DNA from: Cellvibrio sp. UBA7661 | Lineage (GTDB): Bacteria > Pseudomonadota > Gammaproteobacteria > Pseudomonadales > Cellvibrionaceae | Assembly (NCBI GenBank): GCA_002483365.1 | Contig: DLHT01000003.1 | Span: 62,001 to 126,000 of the forward strand | DNA length: 64,000 nt | Direction: 5' to 3' | Part shown: one piece after another, positions 1 through 8,708 of the stretch | Numbering within the stretch: the first letter of the stretch is position 1 | Layout of the letters: each line of letters begins with the position of its first letter | Notes under the pieces: generated by a model | What the model was told of the DNA's origin: nothing | Databases searched by the model: none | What the model saw: the letters and a program-made list of their open reading frames with translations, nothing else | Made by a program: the position numbers and the translations under genes

Positions 1-2
1 CA

Positions 3-1652
3 AACCTCCTGACTGCGCTTGCCGCCAAGGAACCTGAATTGTCATTACCTCAAGGTTTACATACTTCATTACTTGAAACCTTTACCGAGCCAACTGCGAA
101 CGCCAGCTTGCGTGGTATTTTGCGCGGATTGGAAAAGGAAAGCCTGCGTGTTACACCCGCTGGCACCCTGGCGCAGACAGATCACCCGCACTCGCTGGGA
201 TCGGCACTGACGCATCCGCATATCACCACTGACTACAGCGAAGCATTGCTCGAATTTATTACCGATCCGTTCGATGATGTCGCGCCACTGTTGGCGCAGC
301 TTGACGATATTCATCGCTTTACCTACCAGCAACTCGCGGCCAACAATGAGCGCTTATGGCCAGCAAGCATGCCGTGCATACTCGGCGGTGATAACGAGAT
401 TCCCGTCGCGCGTTATGGATCATCCAACAGTGGAAAAATGAAAACGGTGTATCGCATTGGGCTCGGGCATCGCTATGGTCGCGCCATGCAAACCATCGCA
501 GGCATTCACTACAACTTCAGTTTGCCCGATGATTTCTGGCGTGTGCTGCAGGCGCAATGCAACAACCAACAATCGCTGCAAGATTTCAAAACCGAGCGTT
601 ATTTTGGTTTAATCCGTAATTTCCGCCGCAATTTTTGGTTGTTGATTTATTTATTTGGCGCATCACCCGCTGTCAGTTCCTGTTTTGTAAAAAATCGCAC
701 GCACAAATTGCAACCTTTCCCCGCTGCCGAGCACACCATGTATTTGCCATTTGCGACTTCATTGCGCATGGGCGATTTGGGTTATCAAAGCGATGCGCAA
801 AAATCCCTTGTAGTGAACTACAACAACCTTGGTGATTATTTAAAAACTTTGTGCGGCGCCATTACCCAGAGCCACGCTGATTACGAGAAAATCGGCGTAA
901 AAGACAGCGAAGGAAATTACCAACAACTCAATAGCAGCTTGCTGCAAATCGAAAATGAATTTTATTCCAGCATCCGACCAAAACGTACCACCGGACGTGG
1001 CGAGACAGCGTTACAAGCGCTGCGCTTGCGCGGTGTGGAATATGTGGAAGTGCGCTGTGTCGATTTAAATCCCTACGCCCCTTTAGGTATTACGACAGAG
1101 CAGATGCAAGTGATGGATGCATTTTTGTTGTACTGCTTATTGAGCGACAGCCCGGAAACAGATGAGCGGGAATTTTATCAGGGGCAAGAAAACCAAAAGC
1201 GTATTGTGAACAGCGGCCGCGATCCCCAATTGCAATTACAACGCGGAGATAAAGACACCCCCATGCAGCAATGGGCAAACGAAATTTTACGCGGTTGTAG
1301 TGCATGCGCTGCGTTATTAGACCAAGCCAAAGGCGGCGATCATTATCAACAGGCAGTCTCGGCACAATTTGCAAAAATCGATAACGCCGAATTAACACCT
1401 TCTGCGCAGGTGTTGCGAGACATGGAACAATCGCACCACAGTTTTTATGCGCATGTATTGGCACAAGCGGAACAGCATCGCGCCTATTTTTCCGGACGTC
1501 CGCTGATGGGCGAGTCTTTTACCGAATTTACGCACATGAGTGAAAAATCATTACAGGCACAGCGGGATTTAGAGGCAAGCCAGCAACCCGCTTTTGATCA
1601 ATATCTGGAAAATTATTACGCCCAGTATCGCGGCTGCAGCTGCGGAACTTGA
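3..1652 (+). CDS. gshA: glutamate-cysteine ligase, 5' end outside window
   Basis: First step of glutathione synthesis: ATP-dependent joining of L-glutamate and L-cysteine, in the cytoplasm. The protein follows the proteobacterial GshA pattern (RGLEKESLRV, GSALTHPHITTDYSEALLEF, then GGDNEIPVARYGSS) and runs to the expected C-terminus, about 537 residues from a TTG at 39 against about 518 in E. coli. The frame stays open to base 3 and the extra residues (NLLTALAAKEPE) look like the usual GshA N-terminus, so the true start probably lies just left of the window; the TTG at 39 is only a fallback. A strong hairpin terminator follows. Family identity is secure; the start is not. Confidence 0.95.
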   Translation, partial: NLLTALAAKEPELSLPQGLHTSLLETFTEPTANASLRGILRGLEKESLRVTPAGTLAQTDHPHSLGSALTHPHITTDYSEALLEFITDPFDDVAPLLAQLDDIHRFTYQQLAANNERLWPASMPCILGGDNEIPVARYGSSNSGKMKTVYRIGLGHRYGRAMQTIAGIHYNFSLPDDFWRVLQAQCNNQQSLQDFKTERYFGLIRNFRRNFWLLIYLFGASPAVSSCFVKNRTHKLQPFPAAEHTMYLPFATSLRMGDLGYQSDAQKSLVVNYNNLGDYLKTLCGAITQSHADYEKIGVKDSEGNYQQLNSSLLQIENEFYSSIRPKRTTGRGETALQALRLRGVEYVEVRCVDLNPYAPLGITTEQMQVMDAFLLYCLLSDSPETDEREFYQGQENQKRIVNSGRDPQLQLQRGDKDTPMQQWANEILRGCSACAALLDQAKGGDHYQQAVSAQFAKIDNAELTPSAQVLRDMEQSHHSFYAHVLAQAEQHRAYFSGRPLMGESFTEFTHMSEKSLQAQRDLEASQQPAFDQYLENYYAQYRGCSCGT

Positions 1653-1660
1653 TTAATTAA

Positions 1661-1700
1661 AAATAACGGCGATCGGGTTAACCCAATCGCCGTTATTTTT
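1661..1700. terminator. bidirectional intrinsic terminator between gshA and fliL-like gene
   Basis: Near-perfect inverted repeat AAATAACGGCGAT / ATCGCCGTTATTT around a GGGTTAACCC centre, with A-rich left and T-rich right flanks. It lies between two convergent genes and can serve both. Confidence 0.85.
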
Positions 1701-1728
1701 CACGGTAGTTGTTTAGGCAATTTTTGTA

Positions 1729-2277
1729 TTACTTTTGCACTACGAAATTATTAAAAAATAAATCTGACGCAGGGCCTTTTACCGGTTTTAGATCAGCAAG
1801 CGATGGCACCGCAGATGCGGCTTCTTTCACTTCAGCAGTATCACTAACGGCGGAAGCCTTTGCGCTGCCATTGGTTTTGCTGTGCCCTGCATCATGGCCA
1901 TCCACACTATGCCCTTGCACTTGCAACAGTGCTTTGTTGATTTCCGATAACGCATAAAGGCGCACATACTCTTTACCTTCCGGTGTACTGATGCTCTCCT
2001 CGGTCTGGGAACTGAGAATACTGATCATGCGATCGCGGATCAGTGGTAAGTGATGCATCACTTCAGTTGCATTTTCAGCATTTTCCGCGCGAAGCGACAA
2101 CTCCACTTTGATATAGCGGGGCTTACTGCCAGGACCACCATAATTCACCACTAAGGCGGGTGTCAGCGGAATATAGTTGACGCCTTCCGCCATTTTAGTG
2201 CCGCCGCCAGACGCCAGCACTGGCAAGGCCAACATACTTCCCATCCACACGCCCAATCTCTTCAACACAGACTTCAT
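1729..2277 (-). CDS. solo FliL-family protein
   Basis: Resembles the flagellar stator-associated FliL family: a hydrophobic N-terminal segment (residues 1-22, signal or anchor), then the FliL core with a beta-rich stretch (KPRYIKVELSLRAENAE) and the typical IRDRMISILSSQ ... STPEGKEYVR ... EINKALLQ helix. The C-terminal 60 residues are Ala/Ser/Lys-rich and poorly conserved. No other flagellar gene is nearby, so it is a solo copy; a second FliL is expected in the flagellar cluster. An ATG at 2292 would add five residues; I prefer 2277 because GGAGCGG sits just before it and the signal segment then starts at MKSVLK. Role in swimming is inferred only from the family. Confidence 0.7.
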   Translation of the reverse strand: MKSVLKRLGVWMGSMLALPVLASGGGTKMAEGVNYIPLTPALVVNYGGPGSKPRYIKVELSLRAENAENATEVMHHLPLIRDRMISILSSQTEESISTPEGKEYVRLYALSEINKALLQVQGHSVDGHDAGHSKTNGSAKASAVSDTAEVKEAASAVPSLADLKPVKGPASDLFFNNFVVQK

Positions 2278-2499
2278 ACCCGCTCCACTCATTTGAACTT
2301 GTCCTGCTTTTTGCGTTCCAACGAACGCAATAATGCCTCAGCCCCAAGCATAGACTATTTCACCCATCCGCCAAGCAGGCTTTTTCGCAACAGAAGGAAC
2401 ACGAAAGGCTGGCTCTGGCGCGAACTTATTGCTTACCATTAGCACCGCACACCCCAGACAACACACACAATACAAAATAGAAACGATTAAGGATTTCCT

Positions 2500-2997
2500 A
2501 TGATCCCTGGCATTCGCACAACCAACCTGATCATCTTCATCACTTGTACCGCCATGATGCTCGCTGCCGCCTACATGGAGCACGTCATGAAAATGGTTCC
2601 CTGCTCACTCTGTATCACCCAGCGCGGCTTTGTTGTATTGACCGGTATCATGGCTCTGCTTGCCGCAATCCATAACCCCGCCACCACTGGCCGCCGTGTT
2701 TATGCTGCACTCGGTATTATCAGCCCCATCCTCGGCGCTTGCTTTGCTGGCCGCCAACTCTGGTTGCAAAGCTTGCCCGCCGATCAGGTGCCTGCATGCG
2801 GCCCCGGGCTTTCCTATATGTTTGAAGTTTTCCCTTTTATGGAAGCGATGAAATTGTTATTGCAAGGCGATGGCAACTGCGCCCATGTCGATAAAATTCT
2901 GGGCGTCAGTCTGGCCGCATGGACATTTATCGCATTTATCGGACTCGCTGTCGTGAATCTATACCAACTCATACGCAAGGACCACAAAGCCGCCTAA
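2500..2997 (+). CDS. dsbB: disulfide bond formation protein DsbB
   Basis: Inner-membrane quinone reductase that reoxidises periplasmic DsbA. 165 residues with four hydrophobic segments. Both catalytic cysteine pairs are present: CSLC at residues 35-38 after the first membrane helix and the second periplasmic pair C100 and C127. Start is set by AAGGA at 2489. It precedes rsd, as I recall for the dsbH-algQ neighbourhood of Pseudomonas. An open frame on the other strand over its 5' end is not considered real. Confidence 0.95.
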   Translation: MIPGIRTTNLIIFITCTAMMLAAAYMEHVMKMVPCSLCITQRGFVVLTGIMALLAAIHNPATTGRRVYAALGIISPILGACFAGRQLWLQSLPADQVPACGPGLSYMFEVFPFMEAMKLLLQGDGNCAHVDKILGVSLAAWTFIAFIGLAVVNLYQLIRKDHKAA

Positions 2998-3144
2998 GCG
3001 GCTTGCCCTTGCGAATCAGATGGCCTATTGTGGCAAACTCAAAACAACAGCAGCCTGCTTGCTGTTATCTGGTATACAGCCTGCTCTGTGCCGGAATACC
3101 CGATAGAAAAACAGGCTGCGCCTGAACAACGATAGGATTAACTG

Positions 3145-3609
3145 ATGTTAGAAAATTGCAAAAGTGCCAAAGAACGCTGGGGTGGTGTGAACGACATTAT
3201 TGATCGCTGGTTGGAAGAGCGTCAGACAATGCTGGTGCAGTACTGTTCACTGAGCGGCTTGGATCAAGACCTGAGCGATTTGCAGCGCGGAGAGAAATTG
3301 CGCAGCTTTTGCCAAATTCTGGTGGACTATGTTTCTGCCGGTCATTTTGAAGTCTACGATCAGTTAATCAAAGAAGGGCGCGAGTTTGATGATGCCGATG
3401 CATTAAAAGAAGCCGGCAAACTGTACGACATTGTCGATAGCACAACTGAAAAGCTGCTCGATTTCAATGACAAATACCTTGAAACCGATGACCTGTCATC
3501 ACTGACTGATGACCTATCAAAACTCGGTGAAGCACTGGAAGTACGTTTTAGCACTGAAGACCGTTTGGTTGCCGTACTGCATACATCGCACAAAGATCTG
3601 GTGAGCTAA
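3145..3609 (+). CDS. rsd: anti-sigma-70 factor Rsd/AlgQ
   Basis: Rsd/AlgQ binds the housekeeping sigma factor RpoD and favours alternative sigma factors in stationary phase; in Pseudomonas AlgQ also affects alginate and siderophore genes. The 154-residue, all-helical protein carries the family signatures ERWGGVNDIIDRWLEERQTM near the N-terminus, FCQILVDYVSAGHFEVYDQL in the middle and LGEALEVRFSTEDRLV near the end. The order dsbB-rsd-FKBP-algP supports the assignment. A bidirectional terminator follows. Confidence 0.93.
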   Translation: MLENCKSAKERWGGVNDIIDRWLEERQTMLVQYCSLSGLDQDLSDLQRGEKLRSFCQILVDYVSAGHFEVYDQLIKEGREFDDADALKEAGKLYDIVDSTTEKLLDFNDKYLETDDLSSLTDDLSKLGEALEVRFSTEDRLVAVLHTSHKDLVS

Positions 3610-3636
3610 ATATTGTCGATCACCAAATACCGCGCA

Positions 3637-3669
3637 TAAAAAAACCCGCTCTTAAGCGGGTTTTTTTAT
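3637..3669. terminator. bidirectional intrinsic terminator
   Basis: AAAAAACCCGCT-CTTA-AGCGGGTTTTTTT: an 8-bp GC-rich stem with A tract left and T tract right, between the convergent rsd and FKBP genes. Confidence 0.9.
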
Positions 3670-3686
3670 GCCTCAGAAAGCAACAA

Positions 3687-4427
3687 TTACTTGGCTTCTG
3701 GTGCTGCTTCTGGTGCTTTAACTTCCAGCAACTCAACTTCGAAAATCAAGGTTGATGATGGCGGGATTGGGCCTTGGCCACCAGCGCCATAGGCCAATTC
3801 TGATGGAATTACGATTTCCCACTTGGAGCCTTGTGGCATCAATTGCAGAGCTTCAGTCCAACCTGGAATGACGCCATCCAGTGGGAAAGTTGCTGGTTGG
3901 CCGTTTTTCACAGAGCTATCAAACTCGGTACCGTTGATCAGCTTACCGGTGTAGTGCACGGTTACAGTGTCAGTCGCTTTTGGCTTGGCACCCTTACCTT
4001 CGGTAATTACACGGTATTGCAAGCCGCTTTCGGTGGTAGTTACACCTTCTTTGGCTTTATTTTCTTCAAGGAATTTTTTGCCTTCAGCAATATTGGCTTC
4101 GCTCAGTTTCTTTTGTTCTTCTTCTTGTTTGGCCATCGCTTTTTGTTGCACTTCTTGCATGATTTTTTGCATATCTTCTTCACTGATACGCGACTCTTTA
4201 CCATCACGCACATCAGTCAATGCCAATGCCAGTGCTTCCGGCTCAATTGCCAGGCCACCGTTTTGCAGATTTTTACCAAGGTTTTGGCCAATGATGTAGT
4301 TGGCTTTTTGCTCAAGGCTCGTCAGTTTTGCACTGTCATCAGCTGGCTTGGCTTCTTCTTTGTTGCAGCCGATCAGGCCTGCGGTAGCAGCCATCAGGCC
4401 AACAACCAATAAACGTTTGTTAAACAT
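3687..4427 (-). CDS. FKBP-type peptidyl-prolyl isomerase lipoprotein (FkpA/Mip-like)
   Basis: Periplasmic folding catalyst. Residues 1-21 form a lipoprotein signal (LIGC, Cys21). Residues about 35-130 are the helical FKBP_N dimerisation region, rich in Lys/Glu/Gln (QQKAMAKQEEEQKKLSEA); the rest is the catalytic FKBP_C domain with VTVHYTGKLINGTEFDSS, IPGWTEALQLMPQGSK and YGAGGQGPIPPSSTLIFEVEL. Total 246 residues, normal for the family. Start is supported by AAGGTG before the ATG. It lies between rsd and the algP-like gene, as I recall for the equivalent Pseudomonas gene. Confidence 0.93.
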   Translation of the reverse strand: MFNKRLLVVGLMAATAGLIGCNKEEAKPADDSAKLTSLEQKANYIIGQNLGKNLQNGGLAIEPEALALALTDVRDGKESRISEEDMQKIMQEVQQKAMAKQEEEQKKLSEANIAEGKKFLEENKAKEGVTTTESGLQYRVITEGKGAKPKATDTVTVHYTGKLINGTEFDSSVKNGQPATFPLDGVIPGWTEALQLMPQGSKWEIVIPSELAYGAGGQGPIPPSSTLIFEVELLEVKAPEAAPEAK

Positions 4428-4860
4428 AATGCACCTTATTAGTAATCATTAATTTGTAATCATGGTCTGTGAAGCAAGCCAACCGCTCGCCTGGTTCCTA
4501 GCCGACACCTTACAACGATGTCAGAGCAGGCGGCAATGGTATACCAACTTCAGCAAAATGTGCGTGTTTTTAGCGCTCCGGCGAGGCAAACACCCGCATA
4601 AACTGTGTGCTATCACGCATTGCTTCCGACCAGCCACACTGGCACTTACATTGCCTTCAGGATTGTGAGCTCTTGTGACTGGTAAAGACTCGCGAAGTTC
4701 AAAACAGAAGCATCATCAATATCGATCGCAAGTACCCACAGGGCATACCTTTTTTAATAAGGCAAAGCTACAATTCGCCCACATTACACCAAGGCATCCA
4801 AGCCGATAACTGTGACTTTCCAACGCATACTTTTCCAACACATCTACGATAGGTATTTTT
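4428..4860. other. 433-bp intergenic region between divergent FKBP and algP-like genes
   Basis: Holds the promoters of both divergent genes. I found no convincing coding frame, tRNA, hairpin terminator or repeat. Short open frames here lack a ribosome site and family resemblance. Confidence 0.6.
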
Positions 4861-5724
4861 ATGGCCGCCGCAAAAAACCCAAAAATCTCAATTGCTGAGT
4901 TGGAACAACAAATTGCCAAACTCAGTGCTGCACTGGATAAAGCTCGCATACAAGAGCTGACTGCCGCATCTAAAGCCATCGCTGCAGCACAAAAAAATCT
5001 GGCAACAGCCAAGAAGAAAATGGCCGCTGCAAGTGCGAAAGGTGCATCGACCCCCGCTGCAAAAGCCCGTATTGCACAAGCTAAAAAAGAAGTTGCCGCC
5101 CACAGCAAAACTCTGCGCGATGCACAAGCAACACTGAATGAACTCACCACTGCACAAGCAACTGCCAAAGCGGTGGCCAAAGCTGTTGCCGAACAACTAA
5201 AAGACAGCAGCAAAAAAAGTGGCTCGGCAAAAAAAGTGACATCCGCAAAGAAAACAGCAACGAAAAAAGACCCAGCCAAAGAAACTGCTGCTGAAACAAA
5301 ATCGGCTACCGATAAAAAAGTAGCCACTAAAAAGACCGCAGCTAAAAAAGAAAAGACAATCAGCAAAGATAAACCAACAGCCACAAAACCTGAAAAAGCA
5401 GTAAAAACCGCTCCCAATATGCCGGTTACTGCGGCAGTTGAAAAAGCAGCAGAAACAAAAGCAGCGCCGAAAAAAATCGCTAAAAAAGCAGCCCCCAAAA
5501 AAGTGGCAGCGAAAAAAACCACTGACGCGCCAGTGGCTGCCGCAGTGGTTGAAGCAACACCGGTTGCAGCTCCCGAAGTACCTGCGACAGCAGAACCAAC
5601 ATCGCTTGTTGAAACACCGGTTGTAGCACCGGCAAACCCAGCGCCGATAGAAACACCTGAAGCTGAAGCGACACCTGCAACAGCATCATTGCCATTTGAT
5701 GATGACCAGGGTGCTTTGAGTTAA
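4861..5724 (+). CDS. AlgP-like histone H1-like Lys/Ala-rich protein
   Basis: 287 residues. Residues 1-115 are a predicted coiled coil rich in Ala, Lys and Gln (ISIAELEQQIAKLSAALDKA), as in the N-terminus of Pseudomonas AlgP (AlgR3). Residues 115-225 are a basic, low-complexity tail of Lys/Ala/Thr (AKKTATKKDPAKETAAETK), like eukaryotic histone H1 tails; the last 60 residues are acidic and Pro/Ala/Thr-rich. AlgP binds DNA and was linked to alginate gene control in Pseudomonas; whether this protein does so is inference from composition and position after rsd and FKBP. Tail length is expected to vary between strains. The long open frame on the opposite strand is a by-product of Ala-rich codons. 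Confidence 0.75.
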   Translation: MAAAKNPKISIAELEQQIAKLSAALDKARIQELTAASKAIAAAQKNLATAKKKMAAASAKGASTPAAKARIAQAKKEVAAHSKTLRDAQATLNELTTAQATAKAVAKAVAEQLKDSSKKSGSAKKVTSAKKTATKKDPAKETAAETKSATDKKVATKKTAAKKEKTISKDKPTATKPEKAVKTAPNMPVTAAVEKAAETKAAPKKIAKKAAPKKVAAKKTTDAPVAAAVVEATPVAAPEVPATAEPTSLVETPVVAPANPAPIETPEAEATPATASLPFDDDQGALS

Positions 5725-5752
5725 GTTAACAGGCTCTTTATTTGCACAAAAA

Positions 5753-5780
5753 CAAAGGGCGTTTTTACGCCCTTTTTTAT
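5753..5780 (+). terminator. intrinsic terminator of algP-like gene
   Basis: AAAGGGCGT-TTTT-ACGCCCTTTTTT: stem with a T tract, 30 bp after the stop codon. Confidence 0.85.
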
Positions 5781-5866
5781 AACAATCATTTTTTATAACA
5801 ATAAAGTCACTTGTAATAGCGCATAACCTCCCATACTTAATAGGAATGACTAAGGAGGAATCGATT

Positions 5867-6103
5867 ATGATCACCACTAACGGCAACGCGAATATGAACC
5901 AATTGTTTTCACAATTGGGGCTGGTATCCAGCAATCTCGCAATAGCGCGATTTATCAAACACCATCACTTACCTGACGGCATCGCACTGGAAAAAGCGGA
6001 CTTCTGGACACACGCCCAACGCCAACTGATCCATCAAAGTTTGAAAGAGGATGCCGATTGGAGTCAGGCAGTGGATCAATTAGCAGCCCTCTTGCGACAC
6101 TAA
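5867..6103 (+). CDS. DUF2789 family protein
   Basis: 78-residue cytoplasmic protein resembling DUF2789 of Pseudomonas and relatives: LFSQLGLVSSNLAIARFIKH, then LPDGIALEKADFWTHAQR and an acidic EDADWSQAVDQLAALL end. Function unknown. The start at 5867 is fixed by an excellent ribosome site, AAGGAGGAA at 5852-5860; a frame start at 5846 would put that site inside the gene. It overlaps the end of the convergent TIGR02444 gene by a few bases. Confidence 0.85.
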   Translation: MITTNGNANMNQLFSQLGLVSSNLAIARFIKHHHLPDGIALEKADFWTHAQRQLIHQSLKEDADWSQAVDQLAALLRH

Positions 6104-6612
6104 TACATGACAGAAGTAAGCGCCGCACCAATGACCGTTAGCGCCTGTGCAATAGCGGAATCAGCAACACCTGATGCACGCAGATAAAAGCGGAGATTAT
6201 TGTCAGTTATTGCCGTACTCGCATGCGAAACAACACTCCAGGCTTGCACCTGAAGCTCAAGCCAATGCTGGAGCTGACGCTCAGCTTGCAGCTCAGCCTG
6301 CTTGATCTGGGTACGAACGCTTTCAATACCTTCATCGCCCACACCAAATTCCGCTTTCATCTGCCGCCGCAAACTTCGTAATGGCTCGATATAGTCAGTA
6401 TTCCACTTTTGGATGCGCGCCTGCGCAACATTCAGGCGCTGTTGATCAAGTGCATAACCTTGCACGCCCAACCAACAACACCAGAGCAGGATATTCACAT
6501 TAACGCCATGCCCGTCTTGCAAACGCAGACAGCAGTCGGCAACACCGGGCTGCGCATAAAGCGCGCGCGAAAAATCCCATAGTGAATAAGGTTTTGATAC
6601 GGGTGCTTGCAT
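6100..6612 (-). CDS. TIGR02444 / DUF2390 family protein
   Basis: About 170 residues, function unknown. The N-terminal part YSLWDFSRALYAQPGVADCC and the LLWCCWLGVQG stretch match the TIGR02444 family of gammaproteobacteria; the middle is a long amphipathic helix (KWNTDYIEPLRSLRRQMK). Start chosen at 6612 because the family normally begins a few residues before the LWDFS motif; the upstream ATG at 6663 would overlap the divergent ABC-F start. Such genes commonly neighbour an ABC-F ATPase in Pseudomonas, as here. Confidence 0.8.
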   Translation of the reverse strand: MQAPVSKPYSLWDFSRALYAQPGVADCCLRLQDGHGVNVNILLWCCWLGVQGYALDQQRLNVAQARIQKWNTDYIEPLRSLRRQMKAEFGVGDEGIESVRTQIKQAELQAERQLQHWLELQVQAWSVVSHASTAITDNNLRFYLRASGVADSAIAQALTVIGAALTSVMY

Positions 6613-6648
6613 AGAGAATCCACTAGCAGGAATTTGGAGCAAGTCTGC

Positions 6649-6654
6649 TAGAAT
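6649..6654 (+). promoter_or_regulatory. putative -10 element for the ABC-F gene
   Basis: TAGAAT immediately followed by GCGCGCC and the ATG at 6662. A similar -10 plus GCGCGCCC arrangement occurs before typA. If used, the leader would be extremely short. No good -35 seen. Confidence 0.3.
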
Positions 6655-6661
6655 GCGCGCC

Positions 6662-8587
6662 ATGATTCAATTACAAAACATCTCCGTACAACGCGGCACC
6701 AAGTTCTTATTGGATTCCGCCGACCTCACGATTTACCCTGGCCAAAAAGTCGGCTTGATCGGCGCCAACGGCACAGGGAAATCCACATTATTTCAATTAT
6801 TGTTAGGAAGCCTGCAGAGCGATACCGGCTCACTGGATATTCCCAAGCAATGGCGTATCGCCCATATGGCGCAAGAGGTTGGCCACACCAACCGCAGCGC
6901 ACTGGATTATGTACTGGATGGCGATAGCGAACTGCGCCGTTTGGAGCAAGAAATTGCACAAGCCAATCTCGATATTGAACACAACGGTGAAAAGCTCGCG
7001 CACTTGTATAGCGATATGGAAAATATCCATGCTTATACTGCCCCATCGCGCGCGCAGCAATTATTAAACGGTTTGGGTTTTGCACCGGGCGATGCAGAGC
7101 GACCCGTTTCTGATTTTTCGGGTGGTTGGCGGATTCGTTTAAACCTTGCCCAAGCACTTATGTGCCCATCGGATTTATTACTGCTTGATGAGCCAACCAA
7201 CCACCTGGATCTGGATGCAACCCTGTGGCTGGAAGAGTGGCTAAAACGTTATACAGGCACACTGATTATTATTTCGCATGACCGCGATTTTCTCGACAAT
7301 ATTGTTGACCGGATTGTGTGTATCGAACGCCAGAAGTTGGATCTTTATAGTGGCAACTATTCTGCCTTTGAACGCCAGCGCGCTGAAAAATTAGCGCAGC
7401 AACAGGCGAGTTATGAGAAGCAGCAAGAGCGCATCGCCCACGTAGAAAGTTATATCCGCCGCTTCCGCGCGCAAGCAACTAAAGCGCGCCAGGCGCAAAG
7501 CCGGATTAAAGAATTGGAGCGCATGGAAAAAATTGCGCCCGCGCATATCGATTCACCTTTTACTTTCACATTTAAATGCCATGACAAAATGTCAGTGCCG
7601 TTGGTACACATTGCACGTGCGACAATTGGCTATGGCAGTGGGCAGGATAGCAAGATCATTCTTAATAATGTCGAGCTGGCAATCCGCGCCGAAACCCGTG
7701 TGGGCTTACTCGGCCCCAATGGTGCAGGTAAATCCAGTCTGGTAAAAACCCTCGCCGGATCATTGCCGCTGCTCGCAGGTGACCGCACTAACGGCGAACA
7801 TTTTAAGCTCGGTTATTTTGCCCAGCATCAACTGGAAGCGTTGGATATTAATGCTTCTGCGGCATTGCATATCCAACGTTTGTCACTACAAGCGCGCGAA
7901 CAAGAGATCCGCGATTTTCTTGGTAGTTTTGATTTTCATGGCGACCGCGCCTTTGAGCCCATCACCCATTTTTCCGGCGGGGAAAAAGCACGCCTGGCAT
8001 TGGCCATTATTGCGTGGGAAAAACCGAATGTGCTGCTGCTCGACGAGCCCACCAACCATTTGGATTTGGAAATGCGCCACGCATTGACCATGGCGCTGCA
8101 AGAATTTGAAGGCGCAGTGATTGTGGTATCGCATGACCGCCATTTATTACGCAACACCGTCAATGAATTTTTATTGGTAGCCGATGGCAAGGTAGAAGAG
8201 TTTGATGGCGATCTGGAAGACTATTACCAATGGATGCAACAACAAAAAGCCAAAATAGTTGCAGCAGAAAAAGAGACTCCCGTTGCCACAGAAAGTGATA
8301 TCAAAGTTGATAAAAAAGCCCAGCGACAACAGTCAGCCGCAGCGCGCGCGCAATTAAAACCACTGACTAACAAATTAAAATCACTTGAAACACAGATGGA
8401 AAAATTGCAAGCCCGCCTGGGTGAAATTGAAAATCAACTAGGTGATCCTGCTATTTACGATGAAAAAAACAAGAACACGTTGCAACCACTTTTACAAGAG
8501 CAAGCCAAGCTGCAAGCGCAACTGGAAGACTCCGAAGAAAGTTGGTTACTGGTGAGTGAAGAATTGGAAGCCGCAAACCAGCAGTAA
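6662..8587 (+). CDS. yheS: ABC-F family ATPase, YheS type
   Basis: Soluble tandem-ATPase protein of the ABC-F family, whose members act on ribosomes rather than in transport. 641 residues, as for E. coli YheS (637). Domain 1: Walker A GANGTGKST, signature FSGGW, Walker B LLLDEPTNHLDL. Linker about residues 240-310 is Arg/Lys/Gln-rich (YIRRFRAQATKARQAQSR), the P-site tRNA interaction motif region. Domain 2: GPNGAGKSS, FSGGEKARLALA, LLLDEPTNHLDL. A charged coiled-coil tail (residues 530-640) ends the protein. The ATG at 6662 is preferred over the one at 6653 because MIQLQNISVQRG matches the family start. Confidence 0.93.
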   Translation: MIQLQNISVQRGTKFLLDSADLTIYPGQKVGLIGANGTGKSTLFQLLLGSLQSDTGSLDIPKQWRIAHMAQEVGHTNRSALDYVLDGDSELRRLEQEIAQANLDIEHNGEKLAHLYSDMENIHAYTAPSRAQQLLNGLGFAPGDAERPVSDFSGGWRIRLNLAQALMCPSDLLLLDEPTNHLDLDATLWLEEWLKRYTGTLIIISHDRDFLDNIVDRIVCIERQKLDLYSGNYSAFERQRAEKLAQQQASYEKQQERIAHVESYIRRFRAQATKARQAQSRIKELERMEKIAPAHIDSPFTFTFKCHDKMSVPLVHIARATIGYGSGQDSKIILNNVELAIRAETRVGLLGPNGAGKSSLVKTLAGSLPLLAGDRTNGEHFKLGYFAQHQLEALDINASAALHIQRLSLQAREQEIRDFLGSFDFHGDRAFEPITHFSGGEKARLALAIIAWEKPNVLLLDEPTNHLDLEMRHALTMALQEFEGAVIVVSHDRHLLRNTVNEFLLVADGKVEEFDGDLEDYYQWMQQQKAKIVAAEKETPVATESDIKVDKKAQRQQSAAARAQLKPLTNKLKSLETQMEKLQARLGEIENQLGDPAIYDEKNKNTLQPLLQEQAKLQAQLEDSEESWLLVSEELEAANQQ

Positions 8588-8643
8588 AAAGTCATTATTG
8601 TTCGCAATAAGCATGCATCGACAAAAAATTTAATTAATTCCAA

Positions 8644-8674
8644 AAAAAGCCGGCAAAAATGCCGGCTTTTTGTT
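8644..8674 (+). terminator. intrinsic terminator
   Basis: AAAAAGCCGGC-AAAAAT-GCCGGCTTTTT: 10-bp stem with T tract after yheS; symmetrical, so it may also end the convergent gene at 8709. Confidence 0.88.
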
Positions 8675-8708
8675 TTGCAAATTCGCATTAAAAAATCATG
8701 CGACAGCA

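Noticed and set aside
2338..2583. 81-residue minus-strand frame with a hydrophobic segment upstream of dsbB
   Set aside because: Overlaps the dsbB start and its promoter, no good ribosome site and no known family; kept out for lack of support.
4716..5522. 268-residue open frame on the minus strand
   Set aside because: It is the antisense of the Lys/Ala-rich AlgP-like gene; its Phe/Ala/Val repeats are the complement of that composition, and it has no family resemblance.
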